Below, piece by piece: positions 48,562-58,864 of a stretch of DNA of 64,000 nt. A program made the position numbers and the translations under genes. Source of the DNA: Prorocentrum cordatum (lineage: Eukaryota > Sar > Dinophyceae > Prorocentrales > Prorocentraceae); the NCBI GenBank assembly GCA_963575745.1, contig CAUYUJ010000348.1, forward strand, positions 267,710-331,709. The letters are read 5' to 3'. Positions within the stretch are counted from its first letter, which is position 1. Every line of letters starts with the position of its first letter. The notes below the pieces were generated by a model. It ran no database searches. It saw nothing but the letters and a program-made list of their open reading frames with translations, and was not told where the DNA came from.

Positions 48562-49200
48562 GTGGCCAACCATGACATCGAGAGCATGCCAGAGGTGATC
48601 GCCTGCGTGTTTCGGTCCATGGAGGCTGGCCCCCAACTCTCGCGGCCCGCGCGCCGTCTGAAGACGTCGTACACAGTGGCTTTCGAAAACGAAGGCAATT
48701 TGGATACGGACTGCGGCGAGGACAATAGCGATGAGGACGGATCGGGGATGGATGCCGACGTAGAAGACGGTTTCGGTGAAGTCGTGTGGGATGCCGTGCT
48801 ATGTCAACGTCGTCGGCATACTGCCATGTTTTCCTACGGTGCCGACCTGGGTGGGCGAGGCACGGTCAGCTGGCCTCGGTTGCATCAGCTACCGATGCGA
48901 TGCCGCTATGGTCTTCCAGTCGAGACTACCTGCGTTTCAAATCCTGCGCGTGAGGACCGTCTCGGGATCGTTCCGACTGCTCGGTCCGATGGGCAGTTGC
49001 TTTTCCAGATCGGGAAAGAAGCATTCTCACCACCACGACCATCATCGCCAACACCAGCATCAACGACATCACCATCAACAGGGGGCTCCTTCCCAGAGTG
49101 CGTGTCAAGACGCCTTGGGCGCGCTAGGCCGCCTTGGGCTACGATGAAGGCCACCATGGGCAATCTTGGGTGTCGAGGCCCTTTCTCGGGCCGCTCCTGA
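48562..49200 (+). CDS. Hypothetical protein, weak
   Basis: ATG to TGA, 212 codons. Residues 43-75 are acidic (DTDCGEDNSDEDGSGMDADV), the rest Arg/Ser/Pro-rich with no known domain. Codon use is not clearly different from chance in GC-rich DNA, and the opposite strand is open too. Could be a chance frame or one exon. Confidence 0.25.
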   Translation: MANHDIESMPEVIACVFRSMEAGPQLSRPARRLKTSYTVAFENEGNLDTDCGEDNSDEDGSGMDADVEDGFGEVVWDAVLCQRRRHTAMFSYGADLGGRGTVSWPRLHQLPMRCRYGLPVETTCVSNPAREDRLGIVPTARSDGQLLFQIGKEAFSPPRPSSPTPASTTSPSTGGSFPECVSRRLGRARPPWATMKATMGNLGCRGPFSGRS

Positions 49201-49330
49201 AACAAATGCAGCGCAATCTATGGAGCGCGATTTATGCGGCGCTAGCTGCCCCTGGGGTTGGCGCGCTCGCCCTCACCCGCTCCGCTGGGCGGGGGCAGGG
49301 GCGCCAGCGCTGCAACTTCGCGCGCGCTAA
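49190..49330. repeat. Direct repeat, copy 1 (partner 50,370-50,515)
   Basis: Shares CTATGGAGYGCGRTTTATGC, AGCTGCCCCTGG and CGCTCCGCT...GGGCGRGGGC, AGCGCTGCNAC with 50,370-50,515, 1.18 kb away. Confidence 0.75.
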
Positions 49331-50369
49331 GTTTTCCCCCGACGCGGGCGCGGCCGCCCTCTCCTGCTTCGCGGGCGGGTGCGGCGGCCCCAGGAATGCC
49401 AGCGACGCAGCTCATGGCGCGCCAGGTGCGCTCCTGGGGCGGGCGCAGTCGCCCTCTCTCGAAGCATGGGGGGAGGGGGGTTGGAAAGGGGGGGGGGGGG
49501 GGGGGCAGCCCCAGAAGCGCCAGCGGCAGGGCTAGCACCAACGCGCATGGCGTCATGGATTGTCTGGGGTGCCTCGGGGACTTAGGCGCGGCGCGTTGAG
49601 CGTCTAGGGGGCGCGGGCGCCTTGGCGCGTCGTTGGGCCGCATGCGCCTCGGGGGGCCTCGGTGACTTAGGGGTCATAGCGAAAGTTCGCAAGCGTCTGG
49701 GGGGGCGCCCTGGGGCCTCGCGCGCAAAGGGGCCATCGGGGTTGGAGGGCGTCGGGGTTATACAGGGGGGGGGGGGGGGGTGCGTGCTGGTTTTCAAAGC
49801 CACGTGTTGTTATGCGGGGCCCTGGGTGCCCTGCGGGTTCTAACGGCCGCAAGGTCACGGGGGTGGAGGGGGGGGGGGGGGGCGGCGGGAGCGACAGGTG
49901 ACATGAAGGTTTCTATGGGCCCTAGCGGCCGCAGGGGTTCTAGGAGTTCGGGTGGTCACGATGGGTTACCGCAGTCAGTTCGTTTATAAGGGACGATGGG
50001 GTATATGGGGTTATCGGGGTTCTAGGTGTTTTCGAAGTTCTATGTAATTGTTAGGTTGCCTTGTTTGGTGTAGTGGCCCTTGTGGCTGCATGGGCTATGC
50101 TGTTATGGTGCTATCGGATATAAAGGGCGATCGGGTCATGCGGTTACGTGGCTTTGTTGGCCCACGGGGGTTCAACTGGCATTGGATTTCGATCAGTTGT
50201 GAGGGCTGTAGACGGCGAGGGCTGCACGGCTATACGTGGCAATATTGAGCAGCCCTGGGCGTGGGTCCTGGAAGATGTCCTTGGGCACTCTCGGAGGCCG
50301 AGCCCCCGCCCCCCCCCCCTCAAACCTTGTTGTTCATCCTGGGCTCCATCCCCACCCTCGGGCACTTTC
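49331..50369. other. G-run-rich, no gene recognised
   Basis: G-runs of 12-20 nt at about 49,483-49,505, 49,766-49,780 and 49,867-49,882. From 49,950 the sequence becomes T/G mixed. Nothing coding is evident. Confidence 0.45.
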
Positions 50370-50515
50370 CTTGGATCGCTCCTGCAAGCTGCGCAGTGCA
50401 ACCCATGGAGTGCGGTTTATGCGATGCCAGCTGCCCCTGGAGCGGGCGCGATCACCCCCTCCGCTTCGCGGGGCGAGGGCAAGGGCGCAAGCGCTGCCAC
50501 CATTAACAAGCCAGG
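50370..50515. repeat. Direct repeat, copy 2
   Basis: See 49,190-49,330. Confidence 0.75.
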
Positions 50516-50812
50516 TGGGTGGTGCGGCAGGAGATAAGACAAGCGTTCGCTCATGTGCGCGATCGCTTCGCGAGCATGCGCTAGCCCTTTGCTAATATAA
50601 ACGGCTGTCGCCCTTGGCGGGGGCGGGCGAACCTCCATGACATCATCGCTGAAGACAGGATGAAGAATTTGCGGGGACATTGCCCCGTAAGGCGCATTGG
50701 AAACATTGCTACTGCATTATCGACGCATGCTGCATAACTCATCAACGCAGTAATGCGAGCTTTGCAAGCCATGCTGAACGCATTCCGAATACAGTATGAA
50801 GCAACGTTTTCG

Positions 50813-50900
50813 GGCGTATCCCGAATTCGTTTCTTGCGAAGTAAACTGCCTGAGCCGACGGGGCTGCACTGACTGAGCTGTCTCGCCGCACTTGTTAGGC
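50813..50900. repeat. Inverted repeat, left end (partner 54,500-54,590)
   Basis: GGGCGTATCCCGAATTCGTT, CTTGCGAAGTAAACTG and GGGGCTGCACTGACTGA are the inverse of GTCAGTGCAGTCC, GTTTACTTGGCGAGAAACAA and ATTCGGGCTACGCCC at 54,530-54,590. The stretch 50,516-50,812 before it is unassigned. Confidence 0.75.
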
Positions 50901-51415
50901 GGGCGTTTTTTTCTCGACGGGGCTACGCCCGATTTGCGCTCGCCGTTTGGGCTGGCCGCGGGGCCCCAGCTGCGGGCCGCCTTGTGATTGAGACAATCAA
51001 GGGGTGCGCGCGCGGAATCGGAGTGGCGCTTCTTGGCGCGCGCGGCCGTGCCGCGCGCGGCCGCCAGTCGCGCTGCGTCGCTGGCGCCATTTGCCAACGT
51101 CAGCGCCGCGCGGCCGCCGCGCAGCCTCCGCGCGGCCACGGGCACTCGAGCGCGCGGGCACCGCGAAGCTTGGCCGCGGGCGGGGCGCCTGTCCCCCGCA
51201 GCCTCGGGCAGCGCACTGGCCGCGCGATAGGCCACGGCGCCCCAGCGCACGCCGATGGTGCCCTTGGGTGAACGGACACTTCCTGAGCGCGGACGTCGAA
51301 CGGCTCGCCGCATCGGGCAGGAGGCGCGCAGCCCGCGGGCGTAGTGCCCCGAAACCAGACCATGCGCGTTCAAAACCAAGGGTATAGTTTTCAGGTAGTT
51401 GCTCTATACATGTTA
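50901..51415. other. GCGCGC-rich, no gene recognised
   Basis: Very GC-rich with GGCGCGCGCGGCC words; long frames on both strands are compositional. Confidence 0.45.
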
Positions 51416-51419
51416 GCGA

Positions 51420-51580
51420 GGGGGGGTCTGAAAAAAATTGCTAGTAAACTATTAGTTTTTTATTAGTTAACTATCAAATCTAATTAGATTTGCTCCGCGA
51501 TGTTTTAAAACTACAAAAAAACTACAAAAAAAAACTACAAAAAAACTGCAAAAAAACTATACAACAACTATACGTGCAGA
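51420..51580. repeat. AT-rich island with ACTACAAAAAA repeats
   Basis: A sudden AT-rich insert: CTATTAGTTTTTTATTAG, then about six units of AAAACTACAAAAA. Sharp borders with GC-rich DNA on both sides. Confidence 0.85.
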
Positions 51581-51599
51581 AGGGCGATGCGTACGGGTC

Positions 51600-52568
51600 G
51601 GCGTTGCAAACTATACCGCCCTGCGCTGCACCCGAGGGGTCGATCACGCTGCGCACTACGCGTGGCGCACTACGCCCGATGCACTGAATGCGCTGTGCCA
51701 CACTTGTCGCGCGAACGCGCTAAGTACACCGCGACCTCTCCCGCGCGCGCTAAGTCCCCCCCCCCTCACGCCCTCCTCCACTGCGCGCGCGACCCCCCCC
51801 CCCCTCGCCATCGCCCGCCAGCGCCGTGCGCGCTACGCACCCCCCCCCTCCGCCCGCCCCCGCGACCCCCACCCCCCCCCGCAGCTCATCGCGCCGAGCG
51901 CGGCGCGCCTGGCCGCCGTCAGTTTCGGCGCGGTCGCGCCGCGCGCGGTTGCATCCCCGACGGGCGCCTCCCTGCCGCCCTCGCGCGCCATCGCGCAGGG
52001 CGCCAAATCCTTCGCCGCGGCGTCCCGAGCTTGGGCGCGCGAGCTGCCCGCGGGCAATTGCGCGCGGCTTGTCGCGCTCCGCGCCCGCGGCCCAGCGCGT
52101 CGGCCGCGGCGGCGCTCGCGCGACCCCGCGTCGTTCGGTGCCTGCCGCGCGCCATCGTTCGCGAATGCTCCCGCGGCGCGTGGGCAGCGGCGGCGCAGCG
52201 GGCGCAGCTGGGCGGCGGCGCGCATTGGCTCATCGGGGGCGGGCTCGTGCAGCGCCGCACCATCGTGAATGGCGACGCGGCGCGTGGCGTCCGATGCCCG
52301 CTGCGGCGGCCTGCCTGGCGGCCGCCGCGCGGTCGCCACGCGCTCGCCCGATCGCCCACTGCGTTGCGCGACCCTTCGGCGAGCGGCGCCCGCCGCGGCC
52401 CAGGTTCCGCGCCCCCCCCCATCGCCCGCCCGCCCCAGCGCGACCGCGCATAGCTTCGCGCTGGGTCTCTCGCGGGAAGCGCGGCTGCGCATCTGCGACC
52501 CAGCGCCGCCAGCGCCTTGGATTGCGCGCGCTGGGGGGTGAGGGGGGGTGGTGGTGGGGGGGGGGTGT

Positions 52569-52617
<49 letters not shown>

Positions 52618-53615
52618 GCGAGGGGGGCAGCCGTCGCGGCGAATTTCGGGGGCGGGTGGGCGCGGGTGGATGGGTGTTCGGGCGCGGCCAGCTGGCGGGG
52701 AGATATGCGGCCGCGCGCCTCCGCCACTGCGCTGTTTTGTTGTTGGCGGGCGGGGGCGCGCGTGCCGCCGAGGCGCCGACGGGCCCGCCAGGAACTCCAG
52801 GCGGGCACGCGGGCGCCCCCAGAGTCTCCCCCCCGCCCCCCCGCGCGCCCCGAAGCGGCGTCAAAACAGGAAGGCGGCATGCCGAGCGCATCGGCCTGCT
52901 ATTTGAACTTCCCCCCGATGGCCAATCATTGCCCAGTCGATAGCCCAACCGATATCACCAGATCTCTCGGCCGAGACACCCGACACCCCCATCCGATCTC
53001 CAAGCGCCCCCCCCCCCCCCCCCCCCCCCCCCCACCCCCCCCCCCCCCCCCTCCGACATCCGACGAGCCCCGAACTTGTCGTCAGATTGCCCCGATCGGA
53101 TACAACGGAAGCGAACCAACAGCCGCGGGAAAACCAACGCATCCACCATCATATGCGCCTTCCGATTTTGCGCACGAGGAGCCAGCCGATGCTCGGGCGT
53201 CCATCGGGCCACCAGGCGATATCCGACACGTGCGAACCTACGCCGAGAAAGCTCAAAGTTCCTACCTACAGCCCCACAGCGGTATCCCACGGGCCTCGAG
53301 CCGATATCCCAGATGGCACCGTGTGGCATCTTTTTTTTTTTTGGGGGGGGGGTGGGGGGGGGCACCTGAACGCGCGCGCGCCATCGCAGGACAGCTCGGG
53401 CCCCGCGGCCAGCCCAAATGGCGAGCGTGCATCGGGCGCGGCGCCGCCCGCATGCCGATGTACAGCCAGTCTGGGCACCGTCAGCGAAGTCGTCGTCGCC
53501 CCGAGTGCCGTCGCGGTGGCGGTGCTGCTCCTCGGCGTCGTCGCCATCGGCTGCGCCATGGGTTGCGCCTTGAACCGCCGAAGATGCAACTGCTTCAGAC
53601 TTGTTTCGCCATGAT
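51600..53615. other. Extremely GC-rich zone with homopolymers
   Basis: Contains a run of 49 G (52,568-52,616), C-runs of 27 and 17 (53,007-53,051) and a T-run next to G-runs (53,331-53,362). Frames of up to 693 codons exist on both strands but are Arg/Ala/Pro-rich, without domains or a preferred strand. Confidence 0.6.
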
Positions 53616-53619
53616 TTAC

Positions 53620-54490
53620 ACCCTCGGCCGACGAGGCTTAAACGCCCCCGACCCCATTGGTTGCTCCACATGTTTGCGCCATCGGCCGCCGAGGCTTAAA
53701 CGTCCTCTTGTTGATTGGGCCGCGGGTTGCGCACTCGGCCGCCGAGAATCAAACGTCCTCCGAGTGATTGCGCCATATGTTGCGCCCTCGGCCGCCGAGA
53801 ACAAAACGCCCATCGAGCGGTTGCGCCATGCGCTGCGCCATCGGCAGCCGAGAATCAAACGCCCTCTTGGTTGCGCCATAGGTTGCGCTTTCGGCCGCGG
53901 GAGATGAAGCGCAGGGGTTGGGCCATCGGCCGCGCTTTCGGCCGCCGAGGAGAATGGCGCCCCCATTGGTTGCGCCGTCGGTTGCGCCCGCGGCCGCCGA
54001 GAAAACCAACGCCCTCGTGTTGGTTGCGCCCTTGGCCGCCGATATGAAACCCTCCCCCCCCGCCCACCCTTCACACACCACCCCATTGGTTGCGCCCAAG
54101 GTTGCGCGCGCGGAAGCCGAGAATACCATGTCCTCCTATGTGTTGCACCATAGGTTGTGCCTTCGACAGCAGAGGACAACGCCCTCCCACGTGGTTGCGA
54201 CATAGGTTGCGTCCTCGGCCGCCAAGAATTAAACGTCCTCCTAAGGTTGTGCCATAGGTTGTGCCCTCGGCCGCCGAGAGTTCAACGCCCCCCTTGGGTT
54301 GCGCCATAGGTTGCGCCCTCGGCCGCGGATACTTAAACGTCATCCGATTGGCTGCGCCATAGGTTGCGCCCTCGGCCGCGGATACCTCAACGTCCTCCGA
54401 TTGGTTGCGCCCTCGGTCGCCGAAAGTGAAACGCACCCCCCTTATTGGGTGCGCCATAATTGGCGTTCTCGGCCGCCGAGAATAAAACGC
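53620..54490. repeat. About 52-bp satellite with CTCGGCCGCCGAG palindrome
   Basis: Some 16-17 units, each with CTCGGC-C-GCCGAG followed by AATNAAACGYCCTCC and GGTTGCGCCATAGGTTGCGC; spacing 50-62 bp. Confidence 0.9.
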
Positions 54491-54499
54491 CCCCTAACC

Positions 54500-54590
54500 G
54501 ATGCGACCCGTCAGTTCAGTCAGTTCGGTTGGGTCAGTGCAGTCCGTTTACTTGGCGAGAAACAAATTCGGGCTACGCCCATACTTACAA
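54500..54590. repeat. Inverted repeat, right end
   Basis: Partner of 50,813-50,900; together they bound 3.6 kb of the most GC-rich DNA. Confidence 0.75.
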
Positions 54591-55180
54591 GCATGCCCAG
54601 GCAGATGCCCCAATGGTTGGAAACTTGTGTCCCAATGGGCCGCCAACCGATAGCCAACCCACAGGAAAACACGCCAACGCCATCAACTGCGCCCAATGGG
54701 GGCCCACGCCGATGTCCGACGTGTCCCAGGCTGACATCGCGCAAAATACGGCCCGTGCCCAAGCCGATACGCATACAAGGCCGAGTTAACTAATGTGCGC
54801 GATTGTCCTAACTCAAAGTAACTTACGACGGAACTATCGGAATCATTTTTGCGATGGGTCCAATCACCTCAACTTAATGTATGGTCGGGTTATCGGGGGC
54901 CGAATGGCTCACTTCCGACTGAACACGGAGGGGCCCGAACGACTCACCCCCCACCTAACACTGAGGGGGCCGGACGACTCGCGCCCGACCAGGCACGGAG
55001 GGGGCTGAACGCGCAATGTTCCTTTAGCAGCCCGCTTGCCCACCCCCCCCGTTCAGGTCCGCAATTGTGGGGACGCGTAAATGTCATGCAACGCGCAAGA
55101 TGTTTGGGGCCCCATTCAACTGGAACTGTCTGGGACCGAACTGAACTAAAACTAAACGGGCGCATTTGAAGTTCAGTTAA
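54591..55180. other. No gene recognised; short tandem near 54,900
   Basis: 54,900-55,010 has three to four diverged units of ACACGGAGGGGCCCGAACGA and CTCACCCCCC. Otherwise unassigned. Confidence 0.4.
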
Positions 55181-55400
55181 CATGAGTGGGCATTCCGTGG
55201 CCTCAGCGGCTCTCGATGTTCGTTGTTTTTTTTAGCGAACCTGCCCATTGCCTTGCGCAAGGCGCAGGACGGCAATCGTGTGCCGTCACACAGCGGACCG
55301 CTGCAGCGTCGCAGCCTCATGATTTCTCGTATCTAGCGGGGTGGGGCGGGGCGGAGTGGACCCGTCACCCCGCGCCGCACACTGGGGACATTAGGCTAGG

Positions 55401-55865
55401 ATGGATAGTCATGGGGGGGAACGGGTGGATCCATTCATCGTCGGTGCAGTGCGTGGCCACCAGAGCAGGTTGCAATGCGAGCGCGGCTTCGCCGCTCGAC
55501 TTCGGTTCTTTGAGGCAACGCGTCCAGGCGGCGCTCAAGGCCAGCGCGGCGACTCTGGCTTCGCTGGCAGGGCCGACCCTCATGGTCGCGGCCCGCCTCA
55601 GCAGTCGGTCTGCCACGACTGCGCCCGCCGTTTCCAGCGAGAGGGCGCAGCTCAGCAGAGGCGGGTTACCCGCGACTGCTGGGCGAGGCGCCTTCATCAG
55701 TCAGCGCATCGTTTGGATGCGCGGGGGATCGGACCAATGCCTTGCGTTTTCTCTGTCCGAGCCCTGTGGGCGCCGCAGCAGGCGACGCCCCGCCTCGGGG
55801 CGGCGGCGCGCCAGACGAGCGCGGAGACGGCGCCGCCTGATTGCTGGCGGGCTCTCTGGTCTTGA
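55401..55865 (+). CDS. Hypothetical protein, weak
   Basis: ATG to TGA, 154 codons: Arg/Gly/Gln-rich with one CHDC and no recognised domain. ATTAG lies just upstream as a possible acceptor. An overlapping plus frame (to 55,989) is also open. Low support. Confidence 0.2.
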   Translation: MDSHGGERVDPFIVGAVRGHQSRLQCERGFAARLRFFEATRPGGAQGQRGDSGFAGRADPHGRGPPQQSVCHDCARRFQREGAAQQRRVTRDCWARRLHQSAHRLDARGIGPMPCVFSVRALWAPQQATPRLGAAARQTSAETAPPDCWRALWS

Positions 55866-55869
55866 AAAG

Positions 55870-56990
55870 AACAAACAACGGTGTGCCCTAACAGCAATAG
55901 CAAAGCAACCACAGCATAGCAGCACTACAAATCACAAGAACAATGCAATAACAATAACAATAACCAGAACGAGTCAGGGGATTAGTTAAGAACAAGACCG
56001 CTAGTAACAACAATAATCACAACAACGTCTGTGCAGACTCTCTCCTGTGCCCCCTCCTCTCTGACCCCCGCCATGGGGCCCCTCGTGCGCCCCAGCATCT
56101 GTTGCGATTCATGTTTGCAGCGTCGTTGCCCCAAGTGGGTCGGGTAGCTGGGGGTTTCGATTCGACGGTGCGTCCCAGAGATACGCACCTGCAATCTGAG
56201 AGTGTTGCCAGGGGGCAGTACTACCTTACGAGTTATCGTCATGGCCCCGTGGGCTGGGCTTGGGCGCGGTGGACCGATCGCGGCAGCGACGAGGCCGCTT
56301 GTCTTTGAGGCCTCGCGGGGCCGTCTTAGGGTAGAGGGAGCGAGAGGGGGAGGTGCGAGGAGGGGGAGGCGCAGGACGGGGGGGGGACTGGCAAGGGCAT
56401 GTGGAGGAGAGGGGAGGGATGAAGAGCTTCGCAGACGCTCCCATGGGGGCTCTCCTAGCGTCGATCCCTGCACCAGCGCGCCAGCTGCAAGCACTGTATG
56501 GGAATGTGGCGGCCTGCGTGCGGGCATGCGTGCAACCATATGCCATATGTGGAGGCATTGCTCGGTCGGGAAACCATGCCTCAGTGCAAGCGCTGTTTGC
56601 GGTGAGCCAGGGCGCGGGGGCAGGCTAAGTGCAAGTTGCAAGCGTCGTTCGGAGGCCAACATGCATGCATGCGTGCAGGCACTGTTCGGGGAATAGCGCG
56701 TTCCCCACCCCCCACCCTGGCCGACTGGTAGCAGCGGGGCGGGGGTAGCGCAGGCGCGAGCGATGAGGGCAATCGCGGCAGAAATGTTTGGCCGTCTTCG
56801 CCCCGCCCCCTCACTATGCAACATCAATCTCCCCCCTCCGCCTCCGCGTGGCCTGCGCCTCGGCGGATGCCGGATCGCGCCCCCCGCGGGCCCGTTCCCC
56901 GAAGGGGTCAGCCCTGCCCCGAGGCCCCGACGTCGGAGGGGCAGAGCGCGCCTCCCCTTTCTATCTGATCTCGGGCCCAGCCCCGACCTC
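55870..56990. other. Intergenic, no gene recognised
   Basis: 55,900-55,975 is A/CAA-rich (ACAATAACAATAACAATAAC). 56,330-56,420 is purine-rich. 56,500-56,700 has three diverged GCATGCGTGCA-containing units. Confidence 0.4.
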
Positions 56991-57012
56991 GCCGTTGCCA
57001 TTTAGGCTCAAT
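56991..57012 (+). other. Relict spliced leader (DinoSL)
   Basis: GCCGTTGCCATTTAGGCTCA + AT. It differs from the DinoSL only at positions 6 (A to T), 14 (T to A) and 22 (G to T). Lies 99 nt upstream of the ATG, on the coding strand. Marks the next gene as a product of mRNA recycling. Confidence 0.75.
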
Positions 57013-57069
57013 TCGCCGAGGCTGGCAGGGCGTGGCGGCCCATCTGTTGCGAGGTGCGTTTGCGCCATC

Positions 57070-57077
57070 CGACTTTC
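57070..57077 (+). promoter_or_regulatory. Possible current trans-splice acceptor
   Basis: GACTTTCAG ending near 57,078, after the relict leader and about 34 nt before the ATG. A second AG (GAGCAG) lies 6-7 nt before the ATG. Confidence 0.35.
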
Positions 57078-57111
57078 AGACATCGGGCTTTCGGGCTCGC
57101 GAGCAGGCGCC

Positions 57112-57882
57112 ATGCAGGCGGCCATGGACAAGAACGAGTACAACAGGGTGATGGTTGCCGTGTCCGACAGCAACGACTTCGACATGGCGAGCTCCCCTCG
57201 GGGCGCTGTGGGCCCCGTCGCCGCGGGCTCCTCGCAGGCTGAGCTCGGCGGCCACGGCGGAGCCGCGGACCCGCCGCCCGTCGACTCCCAGGGCCCGCCA
57301 GGCTCGGCGGATGGCCCCGCGCCCGCGGCCCCGCCGCTGCCGCCCAGGGCGAAGGCCGCGCCGCGCAACTACGGCAAGCTCTTGGCGCAGGAGCTGGCCC
57401 AGAAGCTCGGCGTGCACAACTCAGTGGCAGCGGGGATGATCGACGAGCTGCCGAGTGCCGTGGCGAGGGTCCTGCAGGCCAGCCACGGCAAGGTCATCAT
57501 CCCGAACTTCCTCACCATCAACATGGTGGAGCAGTCAATTGGCGCCACCAGCAAGGACGAGGCGAAGGTCCTCAAGTCCAGCGCCAAGGCGATGAAGGTG
57601 CACAGTGACAACGTCCGCCTGGTGAAGCCCGAGGTCACTTTCAAGGCCCAGTGGGTGAGGAAGGTTCTGAAGACGAAGGACGTGACGCCGACGGTGATCA
57701 CCCTCCCGAACGGCGTGCTCCGCCCTGACATGGACATAGCGCCGTGCACGCCTGTGTCCAGGGCCTGGCTCGGACTCCCGCTGCAGAGCCCGTCGCTCCC
57801 TGCTTCCTCCGTGCTGAGCGATGCGGACGTGCCGAGTGGGCAGTCCTCGCCATCGATTATCTCCGCAGTCAGTTCCAGCTGA
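57112..57882 (+). CDS. HU/IHF-like domain protein
   Basis: 256 residues, one exon, ATG to TGA. Residues 1-85 are low-complexity (Gly/Ala/Pro, PPPVDSQGPPG). Residues 87-186 follow the bacterial HU/IHF layout: two N-terminal helices (YGKLLAQELAQKLGVHNSVA, then MIDELPSAVARVL), the strand turn GKVIIPNFLTI where HU has KVxLPGFGTF, an arm region (145-172), and VKPEVTFKAQWVRKVL where HU has the closing xPxFKAGKxLKxxV. The canonical NPxTG arm tip is absent. The tail is Ser/Pro-rich. Dinoflagellates lack bulk nucleosomes and use HU-like basic proteins, so a DNA-packaging role in nucleus or organelle is likely. No clear transit peptide. In-frame second ATG at 57,124. Confidence 0.6.
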   Translation: MQAAMDKNEYNRVMVAVSDSNDFDMASSPRGAVGPVAAGSSQAELGGHGGAADPPPVDSQGPPGSADGPAPAAPPLPPRAKAAPRNYGKLLAQELAQKLGVHNSVAAGMIDELPSAVARVLQASHGKVIIPNFLTINMVEQSIGATSKDEAKVLKSSAKAMKVHSDNVRLVKPEVTFKAQWVRKVLKTKDVTPTVITLPNGVLRPDMDIAPCTPVSRAWLGLPLQSPSLPASSVLSDADVPSGQSSPSIISAVSSS

Positions 57883-57884
57883 GT

Positions 57885-58430
57885 TTGGCCAGCTTGCAAG
57901 TCGCAGCTAAGCTAATAGGCCTTCGGGGGCGCCCAGCCAGCAACTCTCGCCATCGCGCACCACGTGCGACTTCCGAAGAGGCCTCTCCTCGCAGCCGCAT
58001 CGCATCGGCTGTTTTAGTATATTCGGCGCGGGCTGCTGGCTTCTAGTTTTTCTTGGCCGCAGCTCAAGTGAATATCCGCTGCAGTTTGGCAGCTGGCCCG
58101 CCATGGATCGGCTGGCATCGGCTTGCACTCGGGGCTCGAACGTTCGAAAATCCAAACCTGTGTGGCTCCTCATCGTTTATTCCTTTAGCCACCCTCCAGG
58201 CCCTTCATACTTGGCCATACTTCCCTCCGCGCCAACATGTCTATCACTCTTTCCACTCCGCCTCCTATTTCGATGCTGTGCTAGCCGCAATTCGGGGGCG
58301 CTCGACGCACCTCCAGCCCCCTCATCCTTCTTCATGGGCACAGAATTCAGACACTGCACACACACACACACGCACACACGCGCACACGCTAACACGCGCA
58401 CGCGCACGCTCGCACGCACACACATGCCTG
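57885..58430. other. Intergenic with (AC)n/(GCAC)n
   Basis: The simple sequence is at 58,355-58,425 (ACACACACACGCACACACGC). No gene. Confidence 0.5.
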
Positions 58431-58439
58431 GATCGGGGA

Positions 58440-58650
58440 AGTGGATGGGGACTGGGGATCTCTTGGGGCCATCTTGGGACCCTCTTGGGGCCATCTTGGG
58501 GGCATATTGGGGATCTCTTGGGGATCTCTTGGGGTCATCTTGGGCCGTCTTGGGGCCCTCTCGGGCCATCTTGGGACCCTCTTGGATTGGTGGCCTCATG
58601 GGCCGTCATGGTACCATCTTGGGGGTCATGTGGGCCGTCTTGGGTTGAGG
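58440..58650. repeat. CTTGGGGCC-type G-rich tract
   Basis: Regular TCTTGGGGATC/TCTTGGGACCC units directly before the last gene. Confidence 0.8.
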
Positions 58651-58840
58651 CTTCCGTCAAAATCATATTGCTGTTGACGAGTCGCTTAAACCTAAGACTT
58701 CGACTCGTCGGCCCCAGGAGGCCATCAGCGATAGTATGTGCAATTGTTGTGCCGCCGTTTTGTATCAGCATTGCGGCAAGTGGCCGTGCTGTCTTGAGAT
58801 GCCATTGCCCACGGTCAGTTTACGAACCTGCGCTTTTTGC

Positions 58841-58851
58841 TTTCTCCTCAG
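58841..58851 (+). promoter_or_regulatory. Probable trans-splice acceptor
   Basis: TTTTTGCTTTCTCCTCAG, a good pyrimidine tract with AG at 58,850-58,851, 13 nt before ATG 58,865. Confidence 0.5.
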
Positions 58852-58864
58852 TCTGTGTCTCGCC

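Noticed and set aside
47745-48725. A 326-codon minus-strand frame
   Set aside because: Parts look protein-like, but it passes through a CGC run and C/G homopolymers, overlaps a plus frame, and has no domain or acceptor support.
50580-50800. Possible snRNA or snoRNA (TGACATCATCGCTGAAGACA)
   Set aside because: No full box C/D or H/ACA arrangement, and no match to conserved U-RNA words that I could confirm.
51826-53907. A 693-codon plus-strand frame and a 371-codon minus-strand frame
   Set aside because: Extreme GC removes stop codons from all frames; the frame crosses 49 G and 44 C homopolymers and shows no domain.
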